From Accumulibacter sp031732795 (GTDB lineage Bacteria; Pseudomonadota; Gammaproteobacteria; Burkholderiales; Rhodocyclaceae): DNA of 64,000 bases. Where the stretch lies: the NCBI GenBank assembly GCA_031732795.1, contig JAVMKC010000115.1, forward strand, positions 141,453 to 205,452, read 5' to 3'. Shown piece by piece: positions 7,764 through 17,302 of this stretch (the first letter of the stretch is position 1; each line of letters starts with the position of its first letter). The notes beneath the pieces were generated by a model that had not been told where the DNA came from, made no database searches, and saw nothing but the letters and a program-made list of their open reading frames with translations. Position numbers and translations under genes: made by a program.

Positions 7764-9602
7764 TCAGGCCACCCTGTTTTCTCTCAAGGGACGAACGTTC
7801 AGGTTCGAGACGCGGTCAGCGATCTGCTGGGTGATGAAACGGGCGGTGATCGGCGTGCCATCGAAGTGCAAGATCGGAATCAGGCTGGCTGGATTGATCC
7901 CGGCTTCATTGATCAGCAGGGTTTTGAGTTGACCGTCGAAATTCTGTTCGAGAACGAAGACTTTGGTATGCGAGGCGACGAAATCGGCAATTTCGTTCTG
8001 GAACGGAAAAGCGCGTATCCTCAATGCATTGATATAAATACCTTGTTCTGCCAAGGCGTCGAGCGCTTCCTGCATCGCCGGCCCTGTCGAACCGTAGAAG
8101 ATGGCGCCGAAACGAGCCGGATAACGGGAAGGGCTGAGCACCGGCAAGGGAACCAGCGATTTGGCGGTTTCGAATTTTCGCAACAGACGCTGCATGTTGT
8201 AGGTGTAGTCGGCGCCCGCTTCCGAATAGATGGCGTAAGCGTTCTTGGTCGTGCCGCGGGTGAAATAGCTGCCCTTGGTCGGATGCGTACCGGGATAGGT
8301 GCGGTACGGAATGCCATCGCCATCGACGTCGAGGTAGCGTCCGAACGGGGTGCCGGCATCGAGCGCTTCACGGGTCATTACCTTGCCGCGGTCGTACTCG
8401 CGGTTGTCATCCCAGGCAAAGGGCCGGCATAGCCGCTGATTCATGCCGATATCAAGGTCGGTCATCACGAAAACCGGTGTTTGCAGTCTTTCGGCGAGAT
8501 CCAGCGCCTGCGCCGACATTTCGAAACACTCATGAGGATCTTCGGGAAAGAGCAGCACGTGCCGGGTGTCGCCGTGCGAGGCATAGGCGCAGGCGAGAAC
8601 ATCCGATTGTTGAGTGCGCGTCGGCATGCCGGTCGATGGGCCGCCGCGCTGGACATTGATCAGCACCGCCGGAATTTCGGCGAAGTAGGCCAAGCCAATG
8701 AATTCGGACATCAGCGAAATGCCCGGACCGGAAGTGGCGGTGAACGCGCGGGCGCCATTCCAACCCGCGCCGATGACAATGCCGATCGACGCCAGTTCGT
8801 CCTCGGCCTGGACGATGGCGTAGCGACGGTTGCCGGTTGCCGGATCGATGCGCAGTTTTTCAGCATAGCGCTGGAAGGCTTCGGGAACCGACGACGACGG
8901 GGTGATCGGATACCAGGCGCAAACGGTGGCGCCGCCGTAGAGACATCCCAGCGCCGCGGCGGTATTGCCGTCGACGAAAATACGGTTTCCGACCCGATCG
9001 CGACGCTCGACCGACAGGGCGATCGGTTTGAGGTGCTCGCGGGCGTACTCGCGACCGAGATGCAGCGCCTGGACGTTGAGTTCGAGCAGTTTTTCCTTGC
9101 CTTTGTATTGCTCGGCGAAAAGTTTCTCGATTTCCAGCGGATCGATGCCGAGCAAAGTGGACAAGGCGCCGACGTAAATGATGTTCTTGAACAACTGCCG
9201 TTGCCGGGAATCCTGATACGTGTCGTTGGTGATTTCGGTCAACGGCATGCCGATGAAATGGATGTCGTCGCGCAGCTTGCCGCGGGGCAAAGGCTTGGAG
9301 CTGTCGTAGAACAGATAGCCTCCCGGATCGACTTCGCGCACGTCCTGTTCCCAGGTCTGCGGGTTCATGGTCACCATCATATCCACGCCGCCGCGGCGTC
9401 CGAGATAGCCTTTCTCGGTGACCCGGACTTCGAACCAGGTCGGCAGACCCTGAATGTTCGACGGAAAGATGTTGCGCGGCGAGACCGGCACGCCCATCCG
9501 CAGAATGGCCCGGGCGAGCAGTTCGTTGGCCGAGGCCGAGCCGGAGCCGTTGATATTGGCGAATTTGATGACGAAATCGTTGACCGCTTCGATCTTCTGC
9601 AT
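7764..9602 (-). CDS. korA: 2-oxoglutarate oxidoreductase, fused gamma-alpha subunit KorA
   Basis: A 612-aa subunit with the gamma domain first (about 1-190; GSGSASANELLARAI near 19-33) and the alpha domain after it, where YPITPSSSVPEAF (231-243) and TSGPGISLMSEF mark the pyrimidine-binding fold. Together with KorB it decarboxylates 2-oxoglutarate to succinyl-CoA and passes electrons to ferredoxin-type centres. The gamma-alpha order is typical of KorA-type enzymes. The ATG at 9602 has GAGGA upstream and lies 9 bp after korC. The locus could feed reductant to ferredoxin-dependent reactions under low oxygen. Confidence 0.9.
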   Translation of the reverse strand: MQKIEAVNDFVIKFANINGSGSASANELLARAILRMGVPVSPRNIFPSNIQGLPTWFEVRVTEKGYLGRRGGVDMMVTMNPQTWEQDVREVDPGGYLFYDSSKPLPRGKLRDDIHFIGMPLTEITNDTYQDSRQRQLFKNIIYVGALSTLLGIDPLEIEKLFAEQYKGKEKLLELNVQALHLGREYAREHLKPIALSVERRDRVGNRIFVDGNTAAALGCLYGGATVCAWYPITPSSSVPEAFQRYAEKLRIDPATGNRRYAIVQAEDELASIGIVIGAGWNGARAFTATSGPGISLMSEFIGLAYFAEIPAVLINVQRGGPSTGMPTRTQQSDVLACAYASHGDTRHVLLFPEDPHECFEMSAQALDLAERLQTPVFVMTDLDIGMNQRLCRPFAWDDNREYDRGKVMTREALDAGTPFGRYLDVDGDGIPYRTYPGTHPTKGSYFTRGTTKNAYAIYSEAGADYTYNMQRLLRKFETAKSLVPLPVLSPSRYPARFGAIFYGSTGPAMQEALDALAEQGIYINALRIRAFPFQNEIADFVASHTKVFVLEQNFDGQLKTLLINEAGINPASLIPILHFDGTPITARFITQQIADRVSNLNVRPLRENRVA

Positions 9603-9611
9603 GGTGATTCC

Positions 9612-11483
9612 TCAGGCGGCGGTGGCGGTGAGTTGCGGTTGATCGGCGGCCGGAGCCGGCCGATCGACGGCGGCATTGCGACAGCGCGGACCGGCGTGGG
9701 TGACATCGAGGCGGAATTTCTGCATGTCCCAGGCGCCAGTCGGGCAACGTTCGGCGCACAGGCTGCAATGCAGGCAGACGTCCTCGTCCTTGACCATCAC
9801 CCGGCCGGTCTTCAGCGACGACGAAACGTAGAGATCCTGTTCGCGGTTGATTGCCGGCGCGCGCAATCGCGGACGCAGCTCGTCCTCGTCCCCGTTGGAG
9901 ACGAAGCTGATGCAGTCCATCGGACAGATGTCCATGCAGGCGTCGCACTCGATGCACAGTGGCGTGGTGAACACGGTCTGCACATCGCAGTTCAGACAGC
10001 GTTGCGCCTCGCGGGCCGCCAGTTGCGGGTCGAAACCGAGTTCGACTTCAATCTTGATGTTTTTCAGCGCCGCATTGATGTCGCGCAACGGCACTCGCAG
10101 TCGCCGGTCGATCGAGACTTCGTTATCGTAACGCCAGGCGTGCAGGCCCATTTTTTGCGAGATCAGATGGGTCGCCGGTGCCGGACGCTCGGCGACGTCC
10201 TCGCCGTTCAACAGCCGGTCGATCGAGACCGCCGCCTGGTGACCGTGAGCTACCGCCCAGATGATGTTCTTCGGACCGAAGGCCGCGTCGCCGCCGAAAA
10301 AAACGTTCGGCAGCGTTGACTGCAAGGTCGTCTCATTAAGTACCGGCAGGCTCCATTTGCCGAATTCGATGCCGATGTCGCGTTCGATCCACGGAAAGGC
10401 GTTGTCCTGGCCGACGGCGATCAGCACCTCGTCGCACTCGAAGTGCGGGTCGGGTTCGCCGGTCGGCACCAGCGTCCGCCGCCCCCGCTCGTCGTATACC
10501 GAACGTACTTTCTGGAAAGTGACACCGGTCAGTCGGCTGCCGTTATGGGTAAACGCCTTCGGCACCAGATTGTTGAGAATCGGGATGCCCTCGTGGATCG
10601 CGTCCTCTTTTTCCCAAGGGCTGGCTTTCATTTGCTCGAAGCCGGAACGGACGATCACTTTGACGTCCTCGCCGCCGAGACGACGCGCGGAACGGCAGCA
10701 GTCCATCGCCGTGTTGCCGCCGCCGAGGACGATTACCCGCTTGCCGACCGTCGTCGTATGGCCGAAAGCGACGTTGGCCAGCCAGTCGATACCCAGGTGG
10801 ATATATTTCGCCGCCTCCTTGCGCCCGGGGATGTCGAGATCCTGACCGCGAGGAGCGCCGGAACCGACGAAGATCGCGTCGTAGCCCTCGGCGAGCAGAT
10901 CCTTCATCGAAGCGATGTATTGGCCACCGTGGAACTCGACGCCCAGGTCGAGAACGTAGCCGGTCTCCTCGTCGATGATTTCTTCCGGCAGACGGAATTT
11001 CGGAATCTGGCTGCGCATCATCCCGCCGGGTTTGGCGTCGCCGTCGTAGACCACCACCTGATAGCCGAGCGGCGCCAGGTCACGGGCGACGGTCAATGAC
11101 GCCGGACCGGCACCGACACAGGCGACGCGCCGGCCGTTTTTCTGGCTCGCCGGCGCCGGCAGCAAGGGGCGGATGTCCTGTTTGTAATCGGCGGCGACGC
11201 GCTTCAAACGGCAGATGGCCACCGGTTCCTTGCACTCCTGGCCATCCGGCGATTCGTCTTCGACCCGGCCGCGCCGGCACGCCGGTTCGCAGGGACGGTC
11301 GCAGGTGCGGCCGAGAATGCCGGGAAAGACGTTGGCCGTCCAGTTGATCAGATAGGCTTCGTCATAACGGCCGGCGGCGATCAGCCGGATGTACTCGGGA
11401 ACTGGAGTGTGGGCCGGACAAGCCCACTGACAATCAACAACTTTGTGAAAATAGTCGGGATCGCCGATATCGGTAGGCTTCAA
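9612..11483 (-). CDS. korC: NADP(H)-linked flavin/iron-sulfur subunit KorC
   Basis: A 623-aa protein of the glutamate-synthase small-subunit type: an N-terminal Fe-S region (CQWACPAHTPVPEY from residue 18 and CDRPCEPACRRG near 61-72), an FAD-binding GAGPASLTVARDL near 122, an NAD(P)-binding GGGNTAMDCCRSA near 260, and two C-terminal [4Fe-4S] motifs, CIECDACMDICPMDC and CLHCSLCAERCP. In A. evansii such a third subunit lets the 2-oxoglutarate enzyme use NADP+. The start is a TTG with AAGGA about 10 bases upstream, which may tune expression. It is first in the kor operon. Confidence 0.85.
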   Translation of the reverse strand: MKPTDIGDPDYFHKVVDCQWACPAHTPVPEYIRLIAAGRYDEAYLINWTANVFPGILGRTCDRPCEPACRRGRVEDESPDGQECKEPVAICRLKRVAADYKQDIRPLLPAPASQKNGRRVACVGAGPASLTVARDLAPLGYQVVVYDGDAKPGGMMRSQIPKFRLPEEIIDEETGYVLDLGVEFHGGQYIASMKDLLAEGYDAIFVGSGAPRGQDLDIPGRKEAAKYIHLGIDWLANVAFGHTTTVGKRVIVLGGGNTAMDCCRSARRLGGEDVKVIVRSGFEQMKASPWEKEDAIHEGIPILNNLVPKAFTHNGSRLTGVTFQKVRSVYDERGRRTLVPTGEPDPHFECDEVLIAVGQDNAFPWIERDIGIEFGKWSLPVLNETTLQSTLPNVFFGGDAAFGPKNIIWAVAHGHQAAVSIDRLLNGEDVAERPAPATHLISQKMGLHAWRYDNEVSIDRRLRVPLRDINAALKNIKIEVELGFDPQLAAREAQRCLNCDVQTVFTTPLCIECDACMDICPMDCISFVSNGDEDELRPRLRAPAINREQDLYVSSSLKTGRVMVKDEDVCLHCSLCAERCPTGAWDMQKFRLDVTHAGPRCRNAAVDRPAPAADQPQLTATAA

Positions 11484-11705
11484 GGCGGAAAGTCCTTTCT
11501 TCTTCGATGCTCGTTCAGAGTGGCGCCAGCCGGGGCCAGGGAAAAAGACCCGTCATACTAGCGCGGCACAAGCACGCTGAAAAGCGCTATTTTTCATGGC
11601 TCGCGGGTGTCGGAGAGGGCGTCGACAGCGCTGGGAAAATCACGATTCACCCTCTGAGCCGTATCGCGGAGTAAGATGGCGCCACCGGTATATCAGGAGT
11701 CGATG

Positions 11706-12116
11706 ATGTTTTTGAAAAGCGTTGTTTCATGGGGTTTGATGCTATTCGTCTTACCGCTGTGGGCAGCGGTGATCGACATCGACAACGCCGAACTGACGCG
11801 GCTGACCGCGGCCGGTGTTCCCTTGGTCGATATCCGCACTGCCGAGGAATGGCGGGAGACCGGGCTGATCGCCGGCAGCCGGCCGATCACCTTTGCCGAT
11901 TCGCGCGGCCGGGTCGACGCGCCGGCGTGGCTGGCCAAAATCCAGGCGGTGGCTCAGCCCGGACAGCCGCTGATCTTGATCTGCCGTTCAGGCAACCGTA
12001 CCCAGGCCGCCAGCCGCCTGCTCGTCGAACAAGCCGGCTATCAACAGGTTTATAACGTCAAAAAAGGTCTGCGCGCCTGGCTGGGAGAAGGGCGACCGGT
12101 TACGCCCTGGCCCTGA
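11706..12116 (+). CDS. Exported rhodanese-domain protein
   Basis: Predicted 136-aa protein with a signal peptide (MFLKSVVSWGLMLFVLPLWA) and one rhodanese domain: VDIRTAEEWRETGLI near 36-50 and the active-site loop CRSGNRTQ near 94-101, with the catalytic Cys present. It may handle persulfide sulfur or bind thiols in the periplasm; the substrate is unknown. The tandem ATGs at 11703/11706 follow AGGAG; the second has better spacing. It is monocistronic. Confidence 0.85.
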   Translation: MFLKSVVSWGLMLFVLPLWAAVIDIDNAELTRLTAAGVPLVDIRTAEEWRETGLIAGSRPITFADSRGRVDAPAWLAKIQAVAQPGQPLILICRSGNRTQAASRLLVEQAGYQQVYNVKKGLRAWLGEGRPVTPWP

Positions 12117-12408
12117 GCCGAAGGCAGGTTTGCGTATGCAAATGTCGCGCGGTAGGGCCGGTGTGTTGGTCGTTTCACCCCGGCCATGGATAAATCGCGC
12201 TACGCCCGCCCAGTGGTTGGTCCCGGAGCGGGGGGGCATGCGAGTGGTGATCGGGTATGCCGCGCATGACGCCGGTGAAACCGTGACGACTGAATTTTCG
12301 TGTGGCTCTTTCGGCAGACTGTGGGTGAGACTATAGTTGCTTCCTGAGGCCATTTCGGTTGTCTGGTTATTTTCCCGCCTCGATTTTCAATTTTTGTGAA
12401 TCTCCCTG

Positions 12409-13242
12409 ATGAAATATTTCTTTGCCGACGACGGCGAAAAGATCCATTTACAGATTTCCGGTGAAGGGTCGCCGGTGGTGCTGTTGCACGGCTGGACGGC
12501 TAGTCACCGCGAGTGGTTGCCGTTTCTCGATCGTCTGATTCCTCACCATCACGTTTTTCGCTGGGATGCCCGTGGACACGGCGGGCATCCGCTGAGCACC
12601 GACACGTTACCCAGCGTGCAGCGGATGGCCCGCGACTTGCTCAATCTTCTCGAGCACTATCATCTGCAGGAGGTGGTGGTGGTCGCGCATTCGTTGGGTG
12701 CGTTGACGCTCTGGGAGTACATCAAGTCTCACGGTTGCGATCGGCTGGCCAAGATTTGCCTGATCGATCAGTCACCAAAACTGCTGACCGACGACAACTG
12801 GCCGTTTGGCATTTATGGCCATTTTGACGCTCAGCAGGCGGCGGCCTTGTCGCGTGATTTGACCAACGATTTTGCCGAGGCGGTGCTGCGCTTGGCGGCA
12901 ATGGGTCTGAATGCCCGGGCACGCCAGAAGTATGAGGAACACGCGCCGGGTCTGGTTAGAGCGCGAGATTGGCTGAAAGCCCAGTATTCACCGCCCTTGA
13001 TCGCCTGCTGGGAAACGTTGCTGAGTACCGACTTTCGTCCGGCGCTCGAGCGGATCGATATTCCGACGCTGCTGATTTACGGCGGAGCCAGCAACTACTA
13101 TCCGCCGGAAACCGGTCCTTACCTGCGGGACCGGCTGCCCGATGCCGAACTGCATGTCTACGAGGGGGCCGATCACTCGCCGCATCAATGCGACCGGGAT
13201 CGTTTCATTCACGATCTGCTGCACTTTATCGATCGCTCTTGA
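12409..13242 (+). CDS. Alpha/beta-hydrolase
   Basis: A 277-aa hydrolase with the usual fold: the oxyanion region LLHGWTAS near 25-32, RWDARGHGGHPLS near 50-62, the nucleophile elbow AHSLGA with Ser near residue 95, a late Asp, and the catalytic His in GADHSPHQCD near 257. It resembles carboxylesterase and haloalkane-dehalogenase-like enzymes, but the substrate cannot be named. Its last 17 bp overlap the convergent msrA gene. A weak ribosome site precedes the ATG. Confidence 0.85.
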   Translation: MKYFFADDGEKIHLQISGEGSPVVLLHGWTASHREWLPFLDRLIPHHHVFRWDARGHGGHPLSTDTLPSVQRMARDLLNLLEHYHLQEVVVVAHSLGALTLWEYIKSHGCDRLAKICLIDQSPKLLTDDNWPFGIYGHFDAQQAAALSRDLTNDFAEAVLRLAAMGLNARARQKYEEHAPGLVRARDWLKAQYSPPLIACWETLLSTDFRPALERIDIPTLLIYGGASNYYPPETGPYLRDRLPDAELHVYEGADHSPHQCDRDRFIHDLLHFIDRS

Positions 13243-13768
13243 GCCGCTTCTGGAATGTCTGGCGGAATTTGGCCAGTTTGGGGTTGATCACCAACTGGCA
13301 ATACGTCTGTTCGGAATGGTTGCGGAAATACTGCTGGTGATACTCTTCAGCCGCAAAGAACCGGGGAGCCGGCAGCACTTCGGTAACGATCGGCGATGAC
13401 CAGATTTTCTGGCGGGCCAGCTCGGCCAGCAATTCGTTGGCGATCCGTTTTTGTTCCGGCCCGTGGTAGAAGATCACTGAACGGTATTGCGTGCCGATGT
13501 CGTTTCCTTGCTGATTGAGCGTCGTCGGATCGTGGATGGCGAAAAAAATTTCCAGCAATTCATGGTAACTGCAGCGCGCTGGATCGAAGGTGATCTGCAC
13601 CACTTCGGCGTGCCCCGTTCTGCCGCCGCAAACCGTTTGATAGTCCGGCCGGTCGGTATGACCGCCGCTGTAGCCGGAAACCACGTGTTCGACACCGGAA
13701 ACCTGCTCGAATACGGCTTCCAGGCACCAGAAACAGCCGCCGCCGAGTGTCGCGAGTTGCTTGTCCAT
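13226..13768 (-). CDS. msrA: Peptide methionine sulfoxide reductase MsrA
   Basis: Repairs oxidised methionine (S-sulfoxide) in proteins. At 180 aa it has the family length. The catalytic GGCFWCLEAVF motif places the nucleophilic Cys at residue 12, and a C-terminal Cys in SEQTYCQLV fits the resolving residue. HAEVVQITFDP and the Asp/Gly-rich region are also present. It overlaps the hydrolase tail-to-tail. GGAG lies about 11 bases before the ATG. Confidence 0.95.
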   Translation of the reverse strand: MDKQLATLGGGCFWCLEAVFEQVSGVEHVVSGYSGGHTDRPDYQTVCGGRTGHAEVVQITFDPARCSYHELLEIFFAIHDPTTLNQQGNDIGTQYRSVIFYHGPEQKRIANELLAELARQKIWSSPIVTEVLPAPRFFAAEEYHQQYFRNHSEQTYCQLVINPKLAKFRQTFQKRLKSDR

Positions 13769-13912
13769 CAGGGAATCGGTCTCCAGTCAAAATGAGTTTG
13801 AATCAGTTGTTTTGTTGAAGAGCACAGATCCTTCTTGCGCTTCTTGGTTTCGCTACTCTGTTGAAACGTTGGGTGGTTTCGGATATCGCGTCGACAGGCG
13901 ACGTCGAATGAA

Positions 13913-14437
13913 TCAAGTGTCCTCTGATGGGATCCAACCACCCCAGGTCAGGGAAGGTGGTGAGGGTTCCCACGGAGAAACCGGGTAATGGGAAAGCTCG
14001 GGATACAGCCGGCTCCAAAGCATTGCCATGAGCATAAGGCAGAAAGTGCCTAACAGTACCGGATTCCACAGCGCTGACCAAGGCGCATGCGCGTAGACCA
14101 TCAGCACCGGATTGGCGCCAGCGGGCGGATGTACTGTGCGGGTGGCGAGCATAAAAGCTAGAGAGAGGGTGACGGCCAGCACGTACGCCAGCAAGGATGT
14201 GCCGAGAAATTGCGCGCATGCGATGCCGATGAAGGCGCCGGCCAAGTGGCCGCCTAACAACGCACGAGGTTGTGCGGCTGGAGCGCGTGTGAGACCGAAA
14301 AGGAACACCGCCGTGCCTCCGAGCGAGGCCAGGAGTAGCGGCGAATGAGGGGGTGCGACCAGCGCGAGTGCTAAAGCGATACCTCCCGAGACTCCCAGGA
14401 GACACCACAGGAAACGTACAAGTGGATGGCGATGCAT
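13913..14437 (-). CDS. HPP-family integral membrane protein
   Basis: A 174-aa protein with about four to five hydrophobic segments and the family hallmark RTVHPPAGANP near residues 100-110. HPP proteins have been linked to nitrite transport in chloroplasts and cyanobacteria, but bacterial members are mostly uncharacterised, so no substrate is assigned. The ATG at 14437 has GGAG five bases upstream. It sits alone between msrA and the HU gene. Confidence 0.8.
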   Translation of the reverse strand: MHRHPLVRFLWCLLGVSGGIALALALVAPPHSPLLLASLGGTAVFLFGLTRAPAAQPRALLGGHLAGAFIGIACAQFLGTSLLAYVLAVTLSLAFMLATRTVHPPAGANPVLMVYAHAPWSALWNPVLLGTFCLMLMAMLWSRLYPELSHYPVSPWEPSPPSLTWGGWIPSEDT

Positions 14438-14589
14438 TCGTACTCCAACTTGTTCTTGTGTATTGATTTTATTTGTCTAAGATCACGTCGTTGCGTAAAA
14501 GCCTCGGCAGCCGGTAGCGCCACCGCGTCGAACGGAAATCGAGGAGGGTGGCGCTGTCCGTGGCCGCGGACTTTCTACTGCTCGGTCGC

Positions 14590-14874
14590 TCAATCTCCTT
14601 TGTCGGCAACCCGGTTTTTGAATGTCGCCCCGGCAGCGAACTTGGGGATGGTCATTTCTGGAATCTGGATTTTTTCTCCGGATTTGGGATTTTTGCCTTC
14701 GCGTGCCGCGCGGGTACTGGCTTTGAACGTGCCAAAGCCGACCAGAGTCACCGTATCGCCTTGGGCGACGGCGTCGATGATCGTCTCGGTGGTGGCGTCG
14801 AGCGCTTTGGCGGCCATCGCCTTCGATAGACCGGAACGTGCCGCGATGGCGTCGATCATTTCAGACTTGTTCAT
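14590..14874 (-). CDS. hupB: HU-family DNA-binding protein
   Basis: Small histone-like protein of 94 aa that bends and wraps DNA. MNKSEMIDAIAARSGLSKAMAA opens the helical dimerisation part. VTLVGFGTF and the arm region with GKNPKSGEKIQIP follow, as in HU-beta. The ATG at 14874 is chosen over an upstream one because AGGAG lies seven bases before it. The symbol is by similarity to HU-beta; HU and IHF-like paralogues can be hard to separate. Confidence 0.92.
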   Translation of the reverse strand: MNKSEMIDAIAARSGLSKAMAAKALDATTETIIDAVAQGDTVTLVGFGTFKASTRAAREGKNPKSGEKIQIPEMTIPKFAAGATFKNRVADKGD

Positions 14875-15036
14875 AGTGTCTCCTAAGTTGTTAGAGGTGG
14901 ATCTTCCCAAGACCGATTGATTGCATGACGATCGTCTCGAGAAAGAGGGACTGTGGAACCGTCAAAAGCGCTAATTCTGGCATGGAAATTCGCCGTTCAA
15001 AAAAAATTTTGCCCTATTTTGATCTACGGCAAGCCA

Positions 15037-16578
15037 TTACTTAAAAGAATTTTTGGGTGAAGGCAGGTCGACTGTCGCCAGAGGTAACCAGTCGCGGCAG
15101 CGACCGACGGCGTGCCGCCAGCCGGCCAACAATTCCTTGCGCCGTACGGCGGTCGACTGCGGTTCGAAACGCTTCTCTTCCTGCCATAAAGCGGCGATTT
15201 CAGCGTCGTCGTGCCAGAAACCGACACCCAGTCCGGCCAGGTAAGCCGCGCCGAGTGCGGTGGTTTCGGTGATCCGTGGCCGGACCACTGGTATGCCGAG
15301 CAGATCGGCCTGAAACTGCAACAACAGGTCATTCTTTACCGCGCCGCCATCGACGCGCAGTTCGCGAAGCGGTGTGCCGGCATCGTTTTCCATTGCTTGG
15401 AGCACTTCGGCGCTTTGGAAGGCGATGGCCTCGAGCGTTGCCCGGGCGATGTGCGCGCGGTTGCTGCCCCGCGTCAGGCCGAGCAGCGCGCCACGGGCGT
15501 AAGGATCCCAGTAGGGTGCGGCGAGACCGGTATGCGCCGGCACCAGGTACACGCCACCGCTGTCGGGTACGCTGGCGGCCAGGGATTCGATATCCGCGGC
15601 GTGTTCGATCAGACCCAGTTCGTCGCGCAGCCATTGGACCGTCGCGCCGGCCATGAATACGCTGCCTTCGAGCAGGTAGGTCGTGCGTCCGTCGCGTCGC
15701 CAGCCGCTGGTGGTCAGCAGACGATGTCGCGACGGTACGCGCTGTTGCCCGGTGTTGAGCAACATGAAGCAGCCGGTGCCGTAAGTATTCTTGGCCATTC
15801 CCGCTTCAAGGCACGCCTGACCAAACGTTGCTGCTTGTTGATCGCCGACCAGACTGGCGATCGGGATGGCCGCACCGAACCATTCCGGTGCGGTGTGGGC
15901 GTGCGTGCCGCTGCTGTCGACCACCCGTGGCAGGATGCTTGGCGGAATGTTGAACAGGGCCAGCAAGTCCGCGTTCCATTCGCCGCGCTGAATGTCGAAA
16001 AGCAGGGTCCGCGACGCATTTGATGGATCGGTGACATGCGCCTGACCGCCGGAAAGCCGCCAGCTCAGCCAACTGTCGATGGTGCCGAAAGCCAGTTCGC
16101 CGCGTTCGGCACGTTGGCGGGCCTGCGGTAGCTGATCGAGCAGCCATTGCAATTTGCTGCCGGAAAAATAGGCGTCGAGGAGCAATCCGGTGCGGTTTTG
16201 AAACAACTCTTCGTGACCGGCAAGCCGCAGACGCTCGCAGCAGTCGGCGGTACGCCGATCCTGCCAGACGATGGCCCGATGCAACGGGCAGCCGCTGCGG
16301 CGATCCCACAAAACGGTCGTCTCACGCTGATTGGCGATGCCGATGGCGGCGATCTGGCGGGGATCGACGCCCTTTTCGCGCAAAACCGCGCGGGCGACCG
16401 TCAATTGCGTTTGCCAGATTTCTTCGGCGTCGTGTTCCACCCATCCCGGTTGCGGGTAGTGCTGGCTGAATTCGCGTTGCGCCAGACCGCACAATCGCCC
16501 TTCGCGGTCGATCAGCAGCGCGCGCGAGCTGGTCGTTCCTTGATCGAGGGCCAGAATATAGCGAGGGTCGGTCGACAT
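15037..16578 (-). CDS. glpK: Glycerol kinase
   Basis: Phosphorylates glycerol to glycerol 3-phosphate with ATP. At 513 aa it has the FGGY-kinase length. ALDQGTTSSRALL (10-22) forms the phosphate loop, and IANQRETTVLWDR, GTIDSWLSWRLSGG and the C-terminal LRVDGGAVKNDLLLQFQADLLG block are all typical. No glpF or glpD is adjacent. The stop of the same-strand TetR gene lies only about 46 bp upstream, so a shared transcript is possible, but the functional link is unclear. Confidence 0.95.
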   Translation of the reverse strand: MSTDPRYILALDQGTTSSRALLIDREGRLCGLAQREFSQHYPQPGWVEHDAEEIWQTQLTVARAVLREKGVDPRQIAAIGIANQRETTVLWDRRSGCPLHRAIVWQDRRTADCCERLRLAGHEELFQNRTGLLLDAYFSGSKLQWLLDQLPQARQRAERGELAFGTIDSWLSWRLSGGQAHVTDPSNASRTLLFDIQRGEWNADLLALFNIPPSILPRVVDSSGTHAHTAPEWFGAAIPIASLVGDQQAATFGQACLEAGMAKNTYGTGCFMLLNTGQQRVPSRHRLLTTSGWRRDGRTTYLLEGSVFMAGATVQWLRDELGLIEHAADIESLAASVPDSGGVYLVPAHTGLAAPYWDPYARGALLGLTRGSNRAHIARATLEAIAFQSAEVLQAMENDAGTPLRELRVDGGAVKNDLLLQFQADLLGIPVVRPRITETTALGAAYLAGLGVGFWHDDAEIAALWQEEKRFEPQSTAVRRKELLAGWRHAVGRCRDWLPLATVDLPSPKNSFK

Positions 16579-16624
16579 GGGCTCTCTCTGGACAGTGGGT
16601 GTGGCGAACGGGGATTGTCGGCGT

Positions 16625-17200
16625 TCAGATGGCGACGATCAACTCGGCGATCCAGCGTTTGAAATCGGCGAGATTCGGGTCGTAGTTTTCGCAAGCCATC
16701 AGGCTCTGCCCGAAAACATAGGCGTAAAGCAGGAGGCTGCGGCTTTTGGCTTCGTCATCGCTCAGACCACGGGCGAGGAACAATTGCCGGGTGCATTCCA
16801 GCCGGCAGTGGTCGACCTCTTCGACCGCCGCCGCCGCTTGCTCATCACGCCGTGCCCATTCGCGAACCGCCAGCTCGATCGAGATTCCTTTACGGTTGCG
16901 CGTCGAGCCATAAATGTCGATCAGTCGCAGCAACTGCTGGTCCTCGCTGCCCGAATCGGCTTCGGTCTGTTTCTGGATGTCACGGATCCGGCCGTCGCGC
17001 CAGGTTTCCAGGACGGCGTTGAACAGATCCTGTCGATCCTTGAAGTGCCAGTAGAAGCTGCCTTTGGTGACGCCGAAGGTCTTGGCGAGCACCTCGATAC
17101 GCATGCCGGCCACGCCTTGCTCGGCCAGCAGGTCGATCGCCGCTTCGACCCATTCGCTGCGGTCATGAACGATGCGTGCTTTGCTTCGATCGCTTTTCAT
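16625..17200 (-). CDS. TetR-family repressor of the etf/acyl-CoA module
   Basis: About 191 aa from the ATG at 17200, preceded by AGGAAAGG (an ATG-like start further upstream at 17236 is less likely). Residues 15-60 form the TetR helix-turn-helix: EWVEAAIDLLAEQG, then VLAKTFGVTKGSFYWHFKDR. The C-terminal ligand domain is unassigned. It is divergent from etfB, and the space between holds a promoter and a strong palindrome, so autoregulation and repression of etfBA are likely. Betaproteobacterial TetR regulators of fatty-acid or branched-chain oxidation (for example FadP or LiuQ types) are plausible relatives, with an acyl-CoA as the probable ligand; this is inference. Confidence 0.88.
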   Translation of the reverse strand: MKSDRSKARIVHDRSEWVEAAIDLLAEQGVAGMRIEVLAKTFGVTKGSFYWHFKDRQDLFNAVLETWRDGRIRDIQKQTEADSGSEDQQLLRLIDIYGSTRNRKGISIELAVREWARRDEQAAAAVEEVDHCRLECTRQLFLARGLSDDEAKSRSLLLYAYVFGQSLMACENYDPNLADFKRWIAELIVAI

Positions 17201-17273
17201 GCGCGGAACCTTTCCTAAAGTGCGTCGGTGAGGCATATTGTTGGCTTGCGTTCGGTTAATGCTGCCGTAAAGC

Positions 17274-17302
17274 TTGACATCTCAGTTTCCATACGGTACC
17301 GT
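17274..17302 (+). promoter_or_regulatory. Promoter of the etfBA operon
   Basis: A perfect -35 TTGACA (17274-17279) is followed after 17 bp by TACCGT (17297-17302), which keeps the key TAnnnT of a -10. It points to etfB, whose start is about 160 bp downstream. The -10 lies inside the palindrome listed next, a classic layout for repression. Confidence 0.6.

Noticed and set aside
8481..10319. A 612-codon open frame on the plus strand across korA/korC
   Set aside because: It is the antisense shadow of two clearly real genes. High GC keeps such frames open, and its translation shows no family.
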